This document shows, piece after piece, positions 1 through 6,959 of a DNA stretch of 27,704 bases. The notes under the pieces are model-generated. The model searched no databases and was not told the DNA's origin. It saw only the letters and a list, made by a program, of their open reading frames with translations. Both the position numbers and the translations under genes were made by a program. Numbering within the stretch: the stretch's first letter is position 1; every line of letters starts with the position of its first letter. This DNA comes from Candidatus Latescibacterota bacterium (GTDB taxonomy: Bacteria > Latescibacterota > MVCY01 > DTYK01), in the NCBI GenBank assembly GCA_012961925.1, contig DTYK01000012.1:1-27704 (forward strand), given 5' to 3'.

Positions 1-81
1 GCGATAAGGGGCCGATTAACGGCGAGGCACAAAGGGGATTTTAAGGGGCGAAAGGCATCCCGATAGCGAAGGCTTCGGGCT

Positions 82-134
82 GCCCTTCGAGTCCGGAAGG
101 GTTCTCCCACAGGAAAACCTTCGGGCAAGCAAAC
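82..134 (+). repeat. Dispersed two-hairpin repeat, copy 1 (diverged)
   Basis: This 53-base stretch aligns without gaps to 14638-14690. The first half keeps a hairpin, CCCTTC (83-88) with GAAGGG (96-101), followed by the shared spacer CTCCCAC. The second half keeps GGGCAAGCAAA but has lost the pairing arm that copy 3 still has. It is intergenic, like every other copy in the window, which suggests a REP-like non-coding repeat family. Calling it REP-like is inference; the alignment and the first hairpin are seen directly. Confidence 0.6.
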
Positions 135-153
135 GCTCATGCCCTTGCAGGTC

Positions 154-235
154 GGAGTTCAGCCTTCAGGCTTTCATCCCCCGATAGACTTAGCGACTTG
201 TCCTGCGCTGGATGAAATGCTAAAGCATTAACTCC
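154..235. repeat. Four-armed inverted-repeat element upstream of the arabinofuranosidase gene
   Basis: Nested perfect arms are visible. The outer stem is GGAGTT (154-159) with AACTCC (230-235). A second long stem is TTTCATCC (172-179) with GGATGAAA (210-217), enclosing AGCG (192-195) with CGCT (206-209). Two side hairpins are GCC/GGC around 162-171 and AATGC-TAAA-GCATT (216-229); the last shares two bases with the long stem, so the two forms compete slightly. The element is compact and close to symmetric. It could be a structured 5' leader, a small RNA or a mobile-element-type palindrome. It is not a tRNA: no anticodon-arm geometry or T-loop sequence is present. Confidence 0.45.
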
Positions 236-315
236 AAACAAGGAAGGATGAAAATAGTCAAAAACTGCGCTCATCCGGTTATGCAAAGATCTTGAAAGTC
301 AAGGAGGACTAAAAT

Positions 316-1800
316 ATGGTACAGAAGAACGAAACCCTCATAGGGGAGAATCAGGCCAGGGTGACGGTCGATTTTACTGACGTAATCGGCACTATTAACC
401 GCAATATATACGGCCACTTTGCGGAACACCTGGGCGGCTGCATCTACGGCGGGATCTGGGTTGAAGAGGACTCCCAGCTACCAAAGGTACGAGGTATGCG
501 GAAAGATGTGTTGAAGTTGGTACGAGACCTCAGACCACCGGTCATCCGCTGGCCAGGCGGCTGTTTCAGCGAATACTACCACTGGGAGGACGGCATCGGG
601 CCCAAGGAAAAGCGACCCTGGCGCTTTGATTGGAAATGGAAGAAACCAGAGCCTAACATTGTTGGCACACATGAGTTTATGGACTTCTGTCAACAGGTCG
701 GTGCGGAACCAGTGGTGGCAGTCAATGTGCGTACCGGAACGCCAGAAGAGGCTGCAGCCTGGGTGGAATATTGCAACGGATCCAACTCTACCCGGCAGGG
801 AAAACGCCGGGCCGAGAATGGACATTCGGAACCCTTCGGGGTGAAGATCTGGGACATTGGCAACGAAGCCTGGGACCTTGGCAGTGAATACTCGGCCCGC
901 CGATTTGTGGAATATGCCAGAGCAATGCGAGCAGTTGATAGTTCCATTAAACTCGTGGCCGTGGGTTCCTCCCACTATGACGACGAGTGGAACCGCACCA
1001 TGCTGGAAATCGCAGGCGAACACCTCGACTACATTGCTCCACACCACTACGACGGATGGAAGGTCCGCACGCTTGAGGAGGGGGAACAACATTATTACGC
1101 CAATCTCGCCAGCGCCCGGAGAATAGCCGATACCTTGCAGCGGTACGTCAATCTATTGGATGAGCTATTGCCACACCGGTCTGAGGTGGGAATCTCTATG
1201 GATGAGTGGGGCGTCTGGATTGAATCCCGACAGGGCCTTCAACACAACTATGACCTGAGCGACGGACTGGTATCCGCATGCGTCTTCAACGCCATGCACC
1301 GTCTGTGCCGCCGTGTAACCATGGCAAACTGGGCACAACTGGTCAACTGCCTTGGCATGATCCAGACCGATGCCACCAGAGCCTGCGTCACACCTGTATA
1401 TCTGGTATTCAAACTCTATTCCAACCTCTGTGGCCAACGACTGGTGAGGAGTTCGGTTGAATGCGGGTATTATACTCTGCCGCAAGAACTGGAACGAGAA
1501 GTGAAAAGGATCCCCTATATCGACATCTCCGCCACCAGTAGCGAGGATGGCCGAAGGGGCGTACTTGTGATTGTCAACCAGCATGTGAGTTCCCCTATAT
1601 CCGTCCAGCTTGATCTAAAAGGCCTTGGAATCATACAAAGGGTTGATCTCCACTACCTTAATGGCCCGGAGCCTTTCAGCAAAAATACCCTTGATGAACC
1701 TGAGGCGGTGACTATCTCTCAGCAGACCCTGTCCGAAGCACCCCGAAGATACGACTTTCCACCGCACTCGGTCAACGTCCTGGTACTTCACGTCGGGTAG
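316..1800 (+). CDS. Alpha-L-arabinofuranosidase, glycoside hydrolase family 51
   Basis: This 494-residue protein is predicted to remove terminal alpha-L-arabinofuranosyl residues from arabinan or arabinoxylan oligosaccharides with retention of configuration. GH51 signatures are clear. The acid/base glutamate is E184 in the segment IWDIGNEAWDLG, and the nucleophile is E297 in ISMDEWGVW. The N-terminal barrel strand IYGHFAEHLGGCIYGGIWV and the RWPGGCFSEYYHW substrate loop (about 78-90) are typical of the family. The C-terminal ~130 residues are the usual beta-sandwich. No signal peptide is seen, so a cytoplasmic enzyme acting on imported oligosaccharides is expected. The ATG has a strong ribosome-binding site (AAGGAGG, 301-307). 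There is no sugar transporter or other glycosidase nearby; the gene stands alone before argJ. Length is normal for the family. Confidence 0.93.
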   Translation: MVQKNETLIGENQARVTVDFTDVIGTINRNIYGHFAEHLGGCIYGGIWVEEDSQLPKVRGMRKDVLKLVRDLRPPVIRWPGGCFSEYYHWEDGIGPKEKRPWRFDWKWKKPEPNIVGTHEFMDFCQQVGAEPVVAVNVRTGTPEEAAAWVEYCNGSNSTRQGKRRAENGHSEPFGVKIWDIGNEAWDLGSEYSARRFVEYARAMRAVDSSIKLVAVGSSHYDDEWNRTMLEIAGEHLDYIAPHHYDGWKVRTLEEGEQHYYANLASARRIADTLQRYVNLLDELLPHRSEVGISMDEWGVWIESRQGLQHNYDLSDGLVSACVFNAMHRLCRRVTMANWAQLVNCLGMIQTDATRACVTPVYLVFKLYSNLCGQRLVRSSVECGYYTLPQELEREVKRIPYIDISATSSEDGRRGVLVIVNQHVSSPISVQLDLKGLGIIQRVDLHYLNGPEPFSKNTLDEPEAVTISQQTLSEAPRRYDFPPHSVNVLVLHVG

Positions 1801-1844
1801 TCGTCCATACTGGCAATCCTGATCAAGGCTCAACCGGATTGGAA

Positions 1845-1870
1845 CTCTCTCATGAACGGGGAGAGAGGTC
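1845..1870 (+). promoter_or_regulatory. Hairpin covering the argJ ribosome-binding site
   Basis: CTCTCTC (1845-1851) pairs perfectly with GAGAGAG (1861-1867) across a 9-base loop. The right arm is most of the argJ Shine-Dalgarno sequence GAGAGG, which ends 2 bases before the argJ ATG at 1871. The loop begins with an ATG at 1852 that opens an 8-codon ORF (MNGERGHV) ending at 1878, so it overlaps the argJ start. Control of argJ translation through this stem, or coupling to the short ORF, is an inference from the pairing. Confidence 0.45.
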
Positions 1871-3073
1871 ATGTTTAGACCGATAGATGGCTCCATCACA
1901 GCCGCAAAGGGCTTCAAGGCGGCAGGTATCAACTGCGGCATCAAGAAGACAAAAAAGGACCTGGGACTGATCTTTTCTGAAGTAGAGGCCAGTGCCGCAG
2001 CCGTTTATACAGAAAATCGGGTCAAGGCAGCGCCTCTTCTGGTCACCCAGGAGCACCTCAAAAAAGGCAGGGCGCAGGCAATTATCATCAATTCGGGATG
2101 CGCCAATGCTTGCACAGGCTTGAAGGGGCATGAGCACGCCCTCCGTATGACCCAGCTTGTGGCACAAGGTCTGAACATTCCAACTGACCTGGTTCTGGTT
2201 GCCTCAACAGGGGTCATCGGCAGAAATCTGCCTATGGATCTTGTGGAAAAGGGGATCCAACGGCTCATCCCTTTATTGGGAAGCGACGGTGGAGATGATG
2301 TTGCTGAGGCGATTCTGACAACGGATACGGTCCCGAAGAGGGTGGCCGTGGAGGTCCAGCTCTCCGACTCAACGGTCAGGATCGGAGGGATTGCCAAGGG
2401 ATCAGGTATGATCCGCCCGAACATGGGCACTATGCTGGCCTTTCTCACCACTGATGCCAGGGTTGAGGAAGCGCTCTTAAGACGGCTTCTGGTAAGTTCT
2501 GTAGAAAGATCATTCAACCTGATAACCGTGGATGGGGATACAAGTACCAACGATATGGTGGTGATCCTCGCCAACGGCATGGCCGGGGCGCACCAGATCA
2601 CCGGAGATTCAAGAGATTACGATGCCTTCTGTGAAGCCCTGGACTTTGTGACGGGCGAGCTGGCAAAGATGATAGTCAAAGACGGCGAGGGGGCAACAAA
2701 ATTTGTGACCGTCTCGGTGAGGGGAGCAAGGAATCATGAGGAAGCGAAGAGGGTGGCCTTTGCCGTGGCTAAATCCAGCCTTGTCAAGACGGCGCTTTTC
2801 GGTGAGGATCCAAACTGGGGGAGGATCATTGCTGCTGTTGGAGCATCGGGGGTTGAGGTTGAGGAAAGAAAGATCAGCCTCGCCATAGATGGGCTCGTGC
2901 TCTTTGAAAAAGGCGAGAAGACGGATTATGCGGAGAGAGAGGCGAGACGTATCTTTTCAAACCCATCTATCAAAATTCAGATCAACCTGAACCAGGGAAC
3001 GGAGAGCATCAACGTCTACACGTGCGATCTGAGCTATGACTACGTGAAGATAAATGCGGAGTACACAACCTGA
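1871..3073 (+). CDS. argJ: Bifunctional glutamate N-acetyltransferase / ornithine acetyltransferase ArgJ
   Basis: ArgJ moves acetyl from N-acetylornithine to glutamate in the cyclic arginine pathway; some members also use acetyl-CoA. The 400-residue protein has the self-cleavage site in KGSGMIRPNMGTMLAF, which predicts Thr187 as the new N-terminal nucleophile of the beta chain. It also has the oxyanion segment ASTGVIG (111-117), the GDTSTND motif and the characteristic C-terminus ending in NAEYTT. Length and both ends match the family, so the gene is intact. It starts 70 bases after the arabinofuranosidase gene on the same strand, with its Shine-Dalgarno sequence inside a hairpin. No other arginine gene is in the window. 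Whether this copy is mono- or bifunctional cannot be told from sequence alone. Confidence 0.96.
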   Translation: MFRPIDGSITAAKGFKAAGINCGIKKTKKDLGLIFSEVEASAAAVYTENRVKAAPLLVTQEHLKKGRAQAIIINSGCANACTGLKGHEHALRMTQLVAQGLNIPTDLVLVASTGVIGRNLPMDLVEKGIQRLIPLLGSDGGDDVAEAILTTDTVPKRVAVEVQLSDSTVRIGGIAKGSGMIRPNMGTMLAFLTTDARVEEALLRRLLVSSVERSFNLITVDGDTSTNDMVVILANGMAGAHQITGDSRDYDAFCEALDFVTGELAKMIVKDGEGATKFVTVSVRGARNHEEAKRVAFAVAKSSLVKTALFGEDPNWGRIIAAVGASGVEVEERKISLAIDGLVLFEKGEKTDYAEREARRIFSNPSIKIQINLNQGTESINVYTCDLSYDYVKINAEYTT

Positions 3074-3305
3074 CGAAAAAATCTATCTCATCACATCAAA
3101 TCACCTAACCTCCTTTCAATGGCGGTTTGGTTTGGCGGATAAACTCCGGCCCGAAGGACTACGTAGGAGGTCGTGGCGGTGATTCCATTATTGACGTAGA
3201 TCCAAGCAATGCTCGCATTAAGCAAGTGCTTTGGGGACATGAGCGGGCACAATGAATCACTGAAGGTGAAGCAGATCACACGAATTGGCTTAGGGGCTGC
3301 AGAGC
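3074..3305. other. Gene-poor spacer between convergent genes, possibly decayed coding DNA
   Basis: No convincing gene is present. The plus strand holds a 45-codon open stretch ending at the TGA at 3253-3255 (it reads through VWRINSGPKDYVGG) with no start or ribosome-binding site. The minus strand holds an equally short ORF without family features. Neither shows recognisable homology by eye. The stretch lies between argJ and several gene remnants, so decayed coding DNA is plausible but unproven. No T-tract terminator hairpin was found after argJ. Confidence 0.3.
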
Positions 3306-3454
3306 TTATATTCTCTCCGGAGAGTTCACCACTTTTAAAAACTCCTCATCGTTGCGTACTGATGCGAACTCTTCCTGCCGATCAAATGCCGGTCGGAGAC
3401 GTCCGCTGAGCGCCAGGGATGGAGCTATCCGGGCGGCATCAAGGGAGTAGCTCT
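3306..3454 (-). pseudogene. Orphan C-terminal coding remnant
   Basis: Read on the minus strand, an open frame of about 48 codons, without a start codon, runs from just after a TAG near 3455 to a TAA at 3306-3308. Its residues (ARIAPSLALSGRLRP, then EEFASVRNDEEFLKVV) have normal protein composition and look like the C-terminus of a real enzyme. I cannot assign the family. It begins where the CBM9-like gene stops, in another frame, as expected if a deletion joined two unrelated genes. Frame and composition are seen; the origin is inference. Confidence 0.3.
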
Positions 3455-4185
3455 AAGTGCAGGCCCGGCTTTATGTCCTTCAGTCCTTCTAAGTGCCCCG
3501 CTTTCGAGACCTTGATGATCCCCCGATCGGCTCGGGTTATGGGAGACCAATCGGAGTTCTCCCTTCTGGAGCTCTGATACCTCTGTATGTTTATTCCCCA
3601 GAGCTGTTCCCTCTTTCGGGGAAACCTCAGAGTCCTAAAGGGGATGGCAACCTCTACAGTCCAGCCACTCTCGCTGATTCTGCCCTCTGACCACCAGAGG
3701 CCATCCCAGGCAAGGTCTATCCCTCCCCAGCCTCCTCTTCCATCGCCTTCAGAGCGGAAGTCCCTCTGAATGCCCCGGGGGTTCACCTGAAAGCCGTAGC
3801 AATTCTGGCGGTCGTGGAAGGTGTCTAAGACGATGGTTATCAGGTCTCCCGGCCAAAAGTTGGAGTCCCTGGGCATCAATCGGGCGGTGATCCTATCCGG
3901 CCGGGTGTCCAGACACTCGATGCCGAAGTAGAGGTTGTGCTCATCGTAGACCGCTCGGACAAACGTCTGCTCGGTGGCGAGCTCGCCTTCATCAGGGTGA
4001 ATCTGGATAAAGCCAGAGGTGGGTTTAGCTACCTTCCAGCAGGGATCATCCAGCCGGCCGTCTATCTTAGGGGGATTTTGGACCTTAGCCGCAATGATTG
4101 TTCTATGTTCTGCTGCCGAGAGGCTTCCGGGGATAAAAACGAGGCATATCGCAATGATTCTCCAACGACAGAGTTCTTTTTTCAT
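3439..4185 (-). CDS. Truncated CBM9-like / DUF5916-type protein, secreted
   Basis: This 248-residue ORF has a good ribosome-binding site (AGGAG, 5 bases before ATG) and a signal peptide (charged MKKELCRWR, hydrophobic IIAICLVFIPG, small residues SLSAAE to about 25). The rest, about 37-240, is a carbohydrate-binding family 9-like sandwich. Hallmarks are PKIDGRLDDPCWKVA near its start, AVYDEHNLYFGIEC, and the ending GHLEGLKDIKPGLHLELLP. In the full family this domain precedes a long outer-membrane beta-barrel domain (DUF5916), and the next residue after LELLP is normally the first of that domain. Here the frame stops exactly there and no barrel follows. The gene is therefore probably a non-functional 5' remnant, though a secreted CBM9-like domain could still be made. 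Confidence 0.75.
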   Translation of the reverse strand: MKKELCRWRIIAICLVFIPGSLSAAEHRTIIAAKVQNPPKIDGRLDDPCWKVAKPTSGFIQIHPDEGELATEQTFVRAVYDEHNLYFGIECLDTRPDRITARLMPRDSNFWPGDLITIVLDTFHDRQNCYGFQVNPRGIQRDFRSEGDGRGGWGGIDLAWDGLWWSEGRISESGWTVEVAIPFRTLRFPRKREQLWGINIQRYQSSRRENSDWSPITRADRGIIKVSKAGHLEGLKDIKPGLHLELLP

Positions 4186-4238
4186 AAGCTCCTCTCAACA
4201 TGCCAAATATCGGAGTGGATCCCAGAGTCATCATAATC

Positions 4239-4340
4239 TCAAAACCCCTCGTTCATAGCCTGGGTCCTCTCGACCACCTTAAAGTCGGATCTACCCTCTC
4301 CTCCCGTTTTATAGATGCGGAAGTAGAAGAAAAGGTAACA
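4239..4340 (-). pseudogene. Orphan C-terminal coding remnant upstream of the CBM9-like gene
   Basis: A minus-strand open frame ends at the TGA at 4239-4241. Its residues FFYFRIYKTGGEGRSDF followed by KVVERTQAMNEGF look strongly protein-like, but there is no plausible start. Protein-like sequence fades near 4340, next to the aminotransferase remnant on the other strand. I do not recognise the family. It is most simply the tail of a gene cut off by a rearrangement. The call rests only on amino-acid composition and frame. Confidence 0.25.
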
Positions 4341-4371
4341 TATATGTTGTGATGTTGGGGGGCTGGTTTAG

Positions 4372-4770
4372 AGTTCGTGGTATCTGCAAGGTGTACGGAG
4401 GACTTGGCTGAATTACATCTGTCAGTACTACCAAGAGAAGATGGAGAGCGTGCTGAGGGAGCGGTTCATCGAGGCCTTAAGGGCTGAAAGCCTGCCAGCC
4501 ACACCAGGCCGCACAGGATACCTGCCGGTCTAACGGAATCCTCTATATGAGGAGCGCAGTATGTGGGCTGAGGGTTACCCCTTTGACGCCCCCCTATGTG
4601 AGTCACAAGGTCACCTACGAGCGAGGGATATCTCCTCAGGGTGAGACCTACTGCCAGTAGACGGTGTTTTACCTGCGCTGCACCGCCAGGTCAGCGGGGA
4701 GCTTCTGGATGAGATAATAGAGGCAGTGGCGAAGGTGATCCGAAACCTTAGGGCTCTCACGCGCCAATAG
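4372..4770 (+). pseudogene. Frameshifted DegT/DnrJ/EryC1/StrS aminotransferase C-terminus
   Basis: Three consecutive pieces in shifting frames rebuild the last third of a PLP-dependent sugar aminotransferase. The first is ERFIEALRAESLPATPG (from about 4462), a TAA at 4531, then RNPLYEERSMWAEGYPFDAP in the same frame. The second, after a shift at the C-run near 4591, is PPYVSHKVTYERGISP, ending at a TAG at 4658. The third, after another shift near 4679, is LHRQVSGELLDEIIEAVAKV to the TAG at 4768. The WAEGYPF(x)PP block and the closing D-I-I-E-A-V-x-K-V helix are the usual end of this family. Two in-frame stops and two shifts make it a pseudogene. The N-terminal two thirds, including the PLP lysine, are absent. 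Confidence 0.7.
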
Positions 4771-4828
4771 ATGCCCAGCGAGCTATCTGTGGAGATCGAA
4801 ACTCACCCTGCGAGCCTAAGACTCTGCT

Positions 4829-5431
4829 TCAATCTATCACTCCCAACCAATCCTTGAGCAGGAACATCATCCTTCCGATGATCAGCGAGACCCTTGCCAT
4901 GACGGTATAGCCAAAGGATGCGCCGAAGGCAACCATCAAAAACCATATACCAACCCTCGCAGCCTTTCCAAAGATCCCTCTGTGCTCTTTGGAGAAAAAG
5001 AAGTAGATCAACCCTGTCAATACACCGACGAAAAGGATCACCCTACTAACATCCGTAAACGGCGTAAGGGTTGCCTTCACCTGTGCAAGGGCATTGGTCT
5101 GAAGATAGGTGATAAGGTTATAGCCGGCATAGGTGCCGACGATAAAGGCCAGCGGCCATCGAGAAATCCAGCCGATCCTGGGCCAGAGCCGCATGAGCAT
5201 CATGATCCCCAGGGCCAGTGGGATGATGTAGAGGAGTTTACCCTCCTTGAAAAGGGGGACGTAGAGGTTGGGCTTCAATATGTTATGATAATAGTAAGCA
5301 GCCCAATAACCTGCAGAGGTCCCGACAAAAAGATGTTCAGCAAACTTGTAAAACGGATTGTCCTTATAAAGGAAACTCAATATGCATAGGGTGAGGAAGG
5401 CAGCGATCCAGACACCAAGTGTTGTGCTCAT
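4829..5431 (-). CDS. Uncharacterised six-helix membrane protein (last gene of the membrane module)
   Basis: The 200-residue protein has about six hydrophobic segments (roughly 5-21, 33-50, 66-82, 92-110, 130-147, 158-180), with short basic loops such as the RLWPRIGW segment between helices 3 and 4. There is no signal peptide and no motif I recognise. Its ATG overlaps the stop of the preceding gene by four bases (ATGA), so translation is coupled. Size and helix number resemble the 207-aa protein two genes upstream, and the two may be distant relatives or paired subunits. A membrane anchor or channel-like subunit of the same complex is the most that can be inferred. It ends 59 bases from the aminotransferase pseudogene on the other strand. 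Confidence 0.8.
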   Translation of the reverse strand: MSTTLGVWIAAFLTLCILSFLYKDNPFYKFAEHLFVGTSAGYWAAYYYHNILKPNLYVPLFKEGKLLYIIPLALGIMMLMRLWPRIGWISRWPLAFIVGTYAGYNLITYLQTNALAQVKATLTPFTDVSRVILFVGVLTGLIYFFFSKEHRGIFGKAARVGIWFLMVAFGASFGYTVMARVSLIIGRMMFLLKDWLGVID

Positions 5432-6264
5432 AGCCTGTTCCTCCTTGACCTTCTCCGCTCCACCAGATACATGGCATTGCCGAAGAGGACATAGAATACT
5501 ATAAGGGCATGGACCACGGATTGAGCGTCCATACCAGCCGTCGCAGTCCCCATATAATCCATGAGCTTCTCGTACTCCGCAGCCCCCTTCATCCCTCCCA
5601 AAAGTCCGACCAGTTGTCCTGCATTAAGGTAAGGATAAAAGGCAGGGGCACTCACTGCCGTACACCCGGCACCAACCTTCTTCCCATATCTCCCGTAAGC
5701 AATCATTATCCACTGTATAACTCCAGGATCGCCTGCTGAAAAGTCAACTATGAGGTCAAAATCGTCGAAATTCCTCACGCCTTTCATCACAGGAAACTGC
5801 CCCACAGACCTCCCAGCGTAATCCTCAGGAAATGTCTCAACTACGTTCTCTGCCATCGCCGATATGACCACAATCCCCCCAGCTTTAAAACCTAAGTTGA
5901 TGTAATCTACACCATAGGCCTTATCATACTGCTTTGCAGCCTTTTCGAGCGCATCCTGGCCAAGCGATACACCTGTAGCCCACAGGGCCATACCGTACAC
6001 CTTCAGACCACGCTTAAAACAATGCTTCGCTATAGAGAAGTTCATCGGATAGACCTCCGGCATGGTGGAGGGATCGTAGTCAAAGGACATAAGCACCCTC
6101 GAACCGGGCGGGAGTGCTTCTATGGCATCATACAACTTCTTTACAGACGGGCTCACGCTTACAGGAAACCCGATCGGCCGGAGTAACGGAATTATGACGG
6201 CCAGCGCAACGGTACAGAATATGATGCGTCTGTCAATCCTGGTCAGCCTCTCAAAGATGCTCAT
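5428..6264 (-). CDS. Uncharacterised protein with a soluble alpha/beta domain between two membrane anchors
   Basis: The 278-residue protein has an N-terminal transmembrane segment (about 14-31) and a C-terminal one (about 245-264, before the basic tail ERRRSRRNRL). The soluble domain between them (about 35-240) has the look of an alternating alpha/beta fold. Strand-like stretches are RVLMSFDYDP, GLKVYGMALW, GGIVVISAMAEN, DLIVDFSAGDPG and KVGAGCTAVSAPAFYP. I cannot name the family. The start overlaps the upstream stop by four bases and its own stop overlaps the next ATG, so it sits in a coupled trio. The side of the membrane facing the domain is not certain; positive residues at both termini suggest termini inside and domain outside, but this is weak. 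Confidence 0.8.
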   Translation of the reverse strand: MSIFERLTRIDRRIIFCTVALAVIIPLLRPIGFPVSVSPSVKKLYDAIEALPPGSRVLMSFDYDPSTMPEVYPMNFSIAKHCFKRGLKVYGMALWATGVSLGQDALEKAAKQYDKAYGVDYINLGFKAGGIVVISAMAENVVETFPEDYAGRSVGQFPVMKGVRNFDDFDLIVDFSAGDPGVIQWIMIAYGRYGKKVGAGCTAVSAPAFYPYLNAGQLVGLLGGMKGAAEYEKLMDYMGTATAGMDAQSVVHALIVFYVLFGNAMYLVERRRSRRNRL

Positions 6265-6884
6265 TTTCCTGCCCCCATGTAGGTCCTCTCGATGCCGAGT
6301 ATGATCCGCAAAGAAGCGGATACCACCCCAAGAGCTATTCCGATCATTATTGCCCTCTGTCCGGCTGTGTTCGGATAGTCCATGATCCAGTTACCAACAA
6401 TTGGAAACCTGTCCCAGAGATAGGTGCCCACCGGTACCCTGGACAACATCACTATTATGGCGGCAGCCAGGAGCAGCGTGGCCTCTGCTGTTCTCGCTCT
6501 GAATGCCCTGTAGGCTGCAGATGTTATGAAAAAGGCCAGCAGGGCGAACATCGTGGAGCCCAACGGAATGAGAAGATTCCAGAACAGGTAAAAAAATATG
6601 GTGCCGGGTTGAATCCCCCAGCCTATTCCTGAGATCGCCGTGGTTGCAAGGCCCGCCAGTAGTATTACGCTGTAACCCCAGCCCGGTCTGGCCCGGGATA
6701 TCCTTTCCACATGGATCTTGATGATGTTGCCAACCCCGAGGATCATAGCAAAGGTGGCTATGATGAGAAACCAGATCCTGAATTGCTGGGATAGAGCTGC
6801 AAAGGGCTCGTGAGGAACGAAATACTGGACTATCATCGTGATGCCGGCCACGAAAGTGATAATAAGCGGTATCTGATGCCTCAT
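6261..6884 (-). CDS. Uncharacterised six-helix membrane protein
   Basis: The 207-residue protein has about six hydrophobic helices (roughly 5-21, 36-54, 71-88, 96-122, 135-155, 175-195). A basic stretch, HVERISRARPGWG, lies between helices 2 and 3 and another, YRAFRARTAEA, between helices 4 and 5. A conserved-looking polar loop, RVPVGTYLWDRFP, follows helix 5. No signal peptide or enzyme motif is seen. The ATG has a good ribosome-binding site (GGGAGGG, 6 bases upstream). It starts 75 bases after the FN3/DUF6754-like gene and overlaps the next gene by four bases. I do not recognise the family. Its place points to a complex with the two following membrane proteins. Confidence 0.8.
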   Translation of the reverse strand: MRHQIPLIITFVAGITMIVQYFVPHEPFAALSQQFRIWFLIIATFAMILGVGNIIKIHVERISRARPGWGYSVILLAGLATTAISGIGWGIQPGTIFFYLFWNLLIPLGSTMFALLAFFITSAAYRAFRARTAEATLLLAAAIIVMLSRVPVGTYLWDRFPIVGNWIMDYPNTAGQRAIMIGIALGVVSASLRIILGIERTYMGAGK

Positions 6885-6959
6885 TGATTACCCTCCCGGA
6901 ATCTTTTGATGGAACCTTCTTATAAGACTAATGCCACCCTGTTACATATACCCAAAGGA

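Noticed and set aside
154..235. tRNA or tmRNA reading of the four-armed element
   Set aside because: Arm sizes, loop sequences and the missing T-loop and CCA-type acceptor do not fit a tRNA.
478..1092. 204-codon minus-strand ORF inside the arabinofuranosidase gene
   Set aside because: It is antisense to a gene with both catalytic glutamates and has no family features or ribosome-binding site.
3091..3279. 62-codon minus-strand ORF downstream of argJ
   Set aside because: No ribosome-binding site and no recognisable motif; it lies in the decayed zone.
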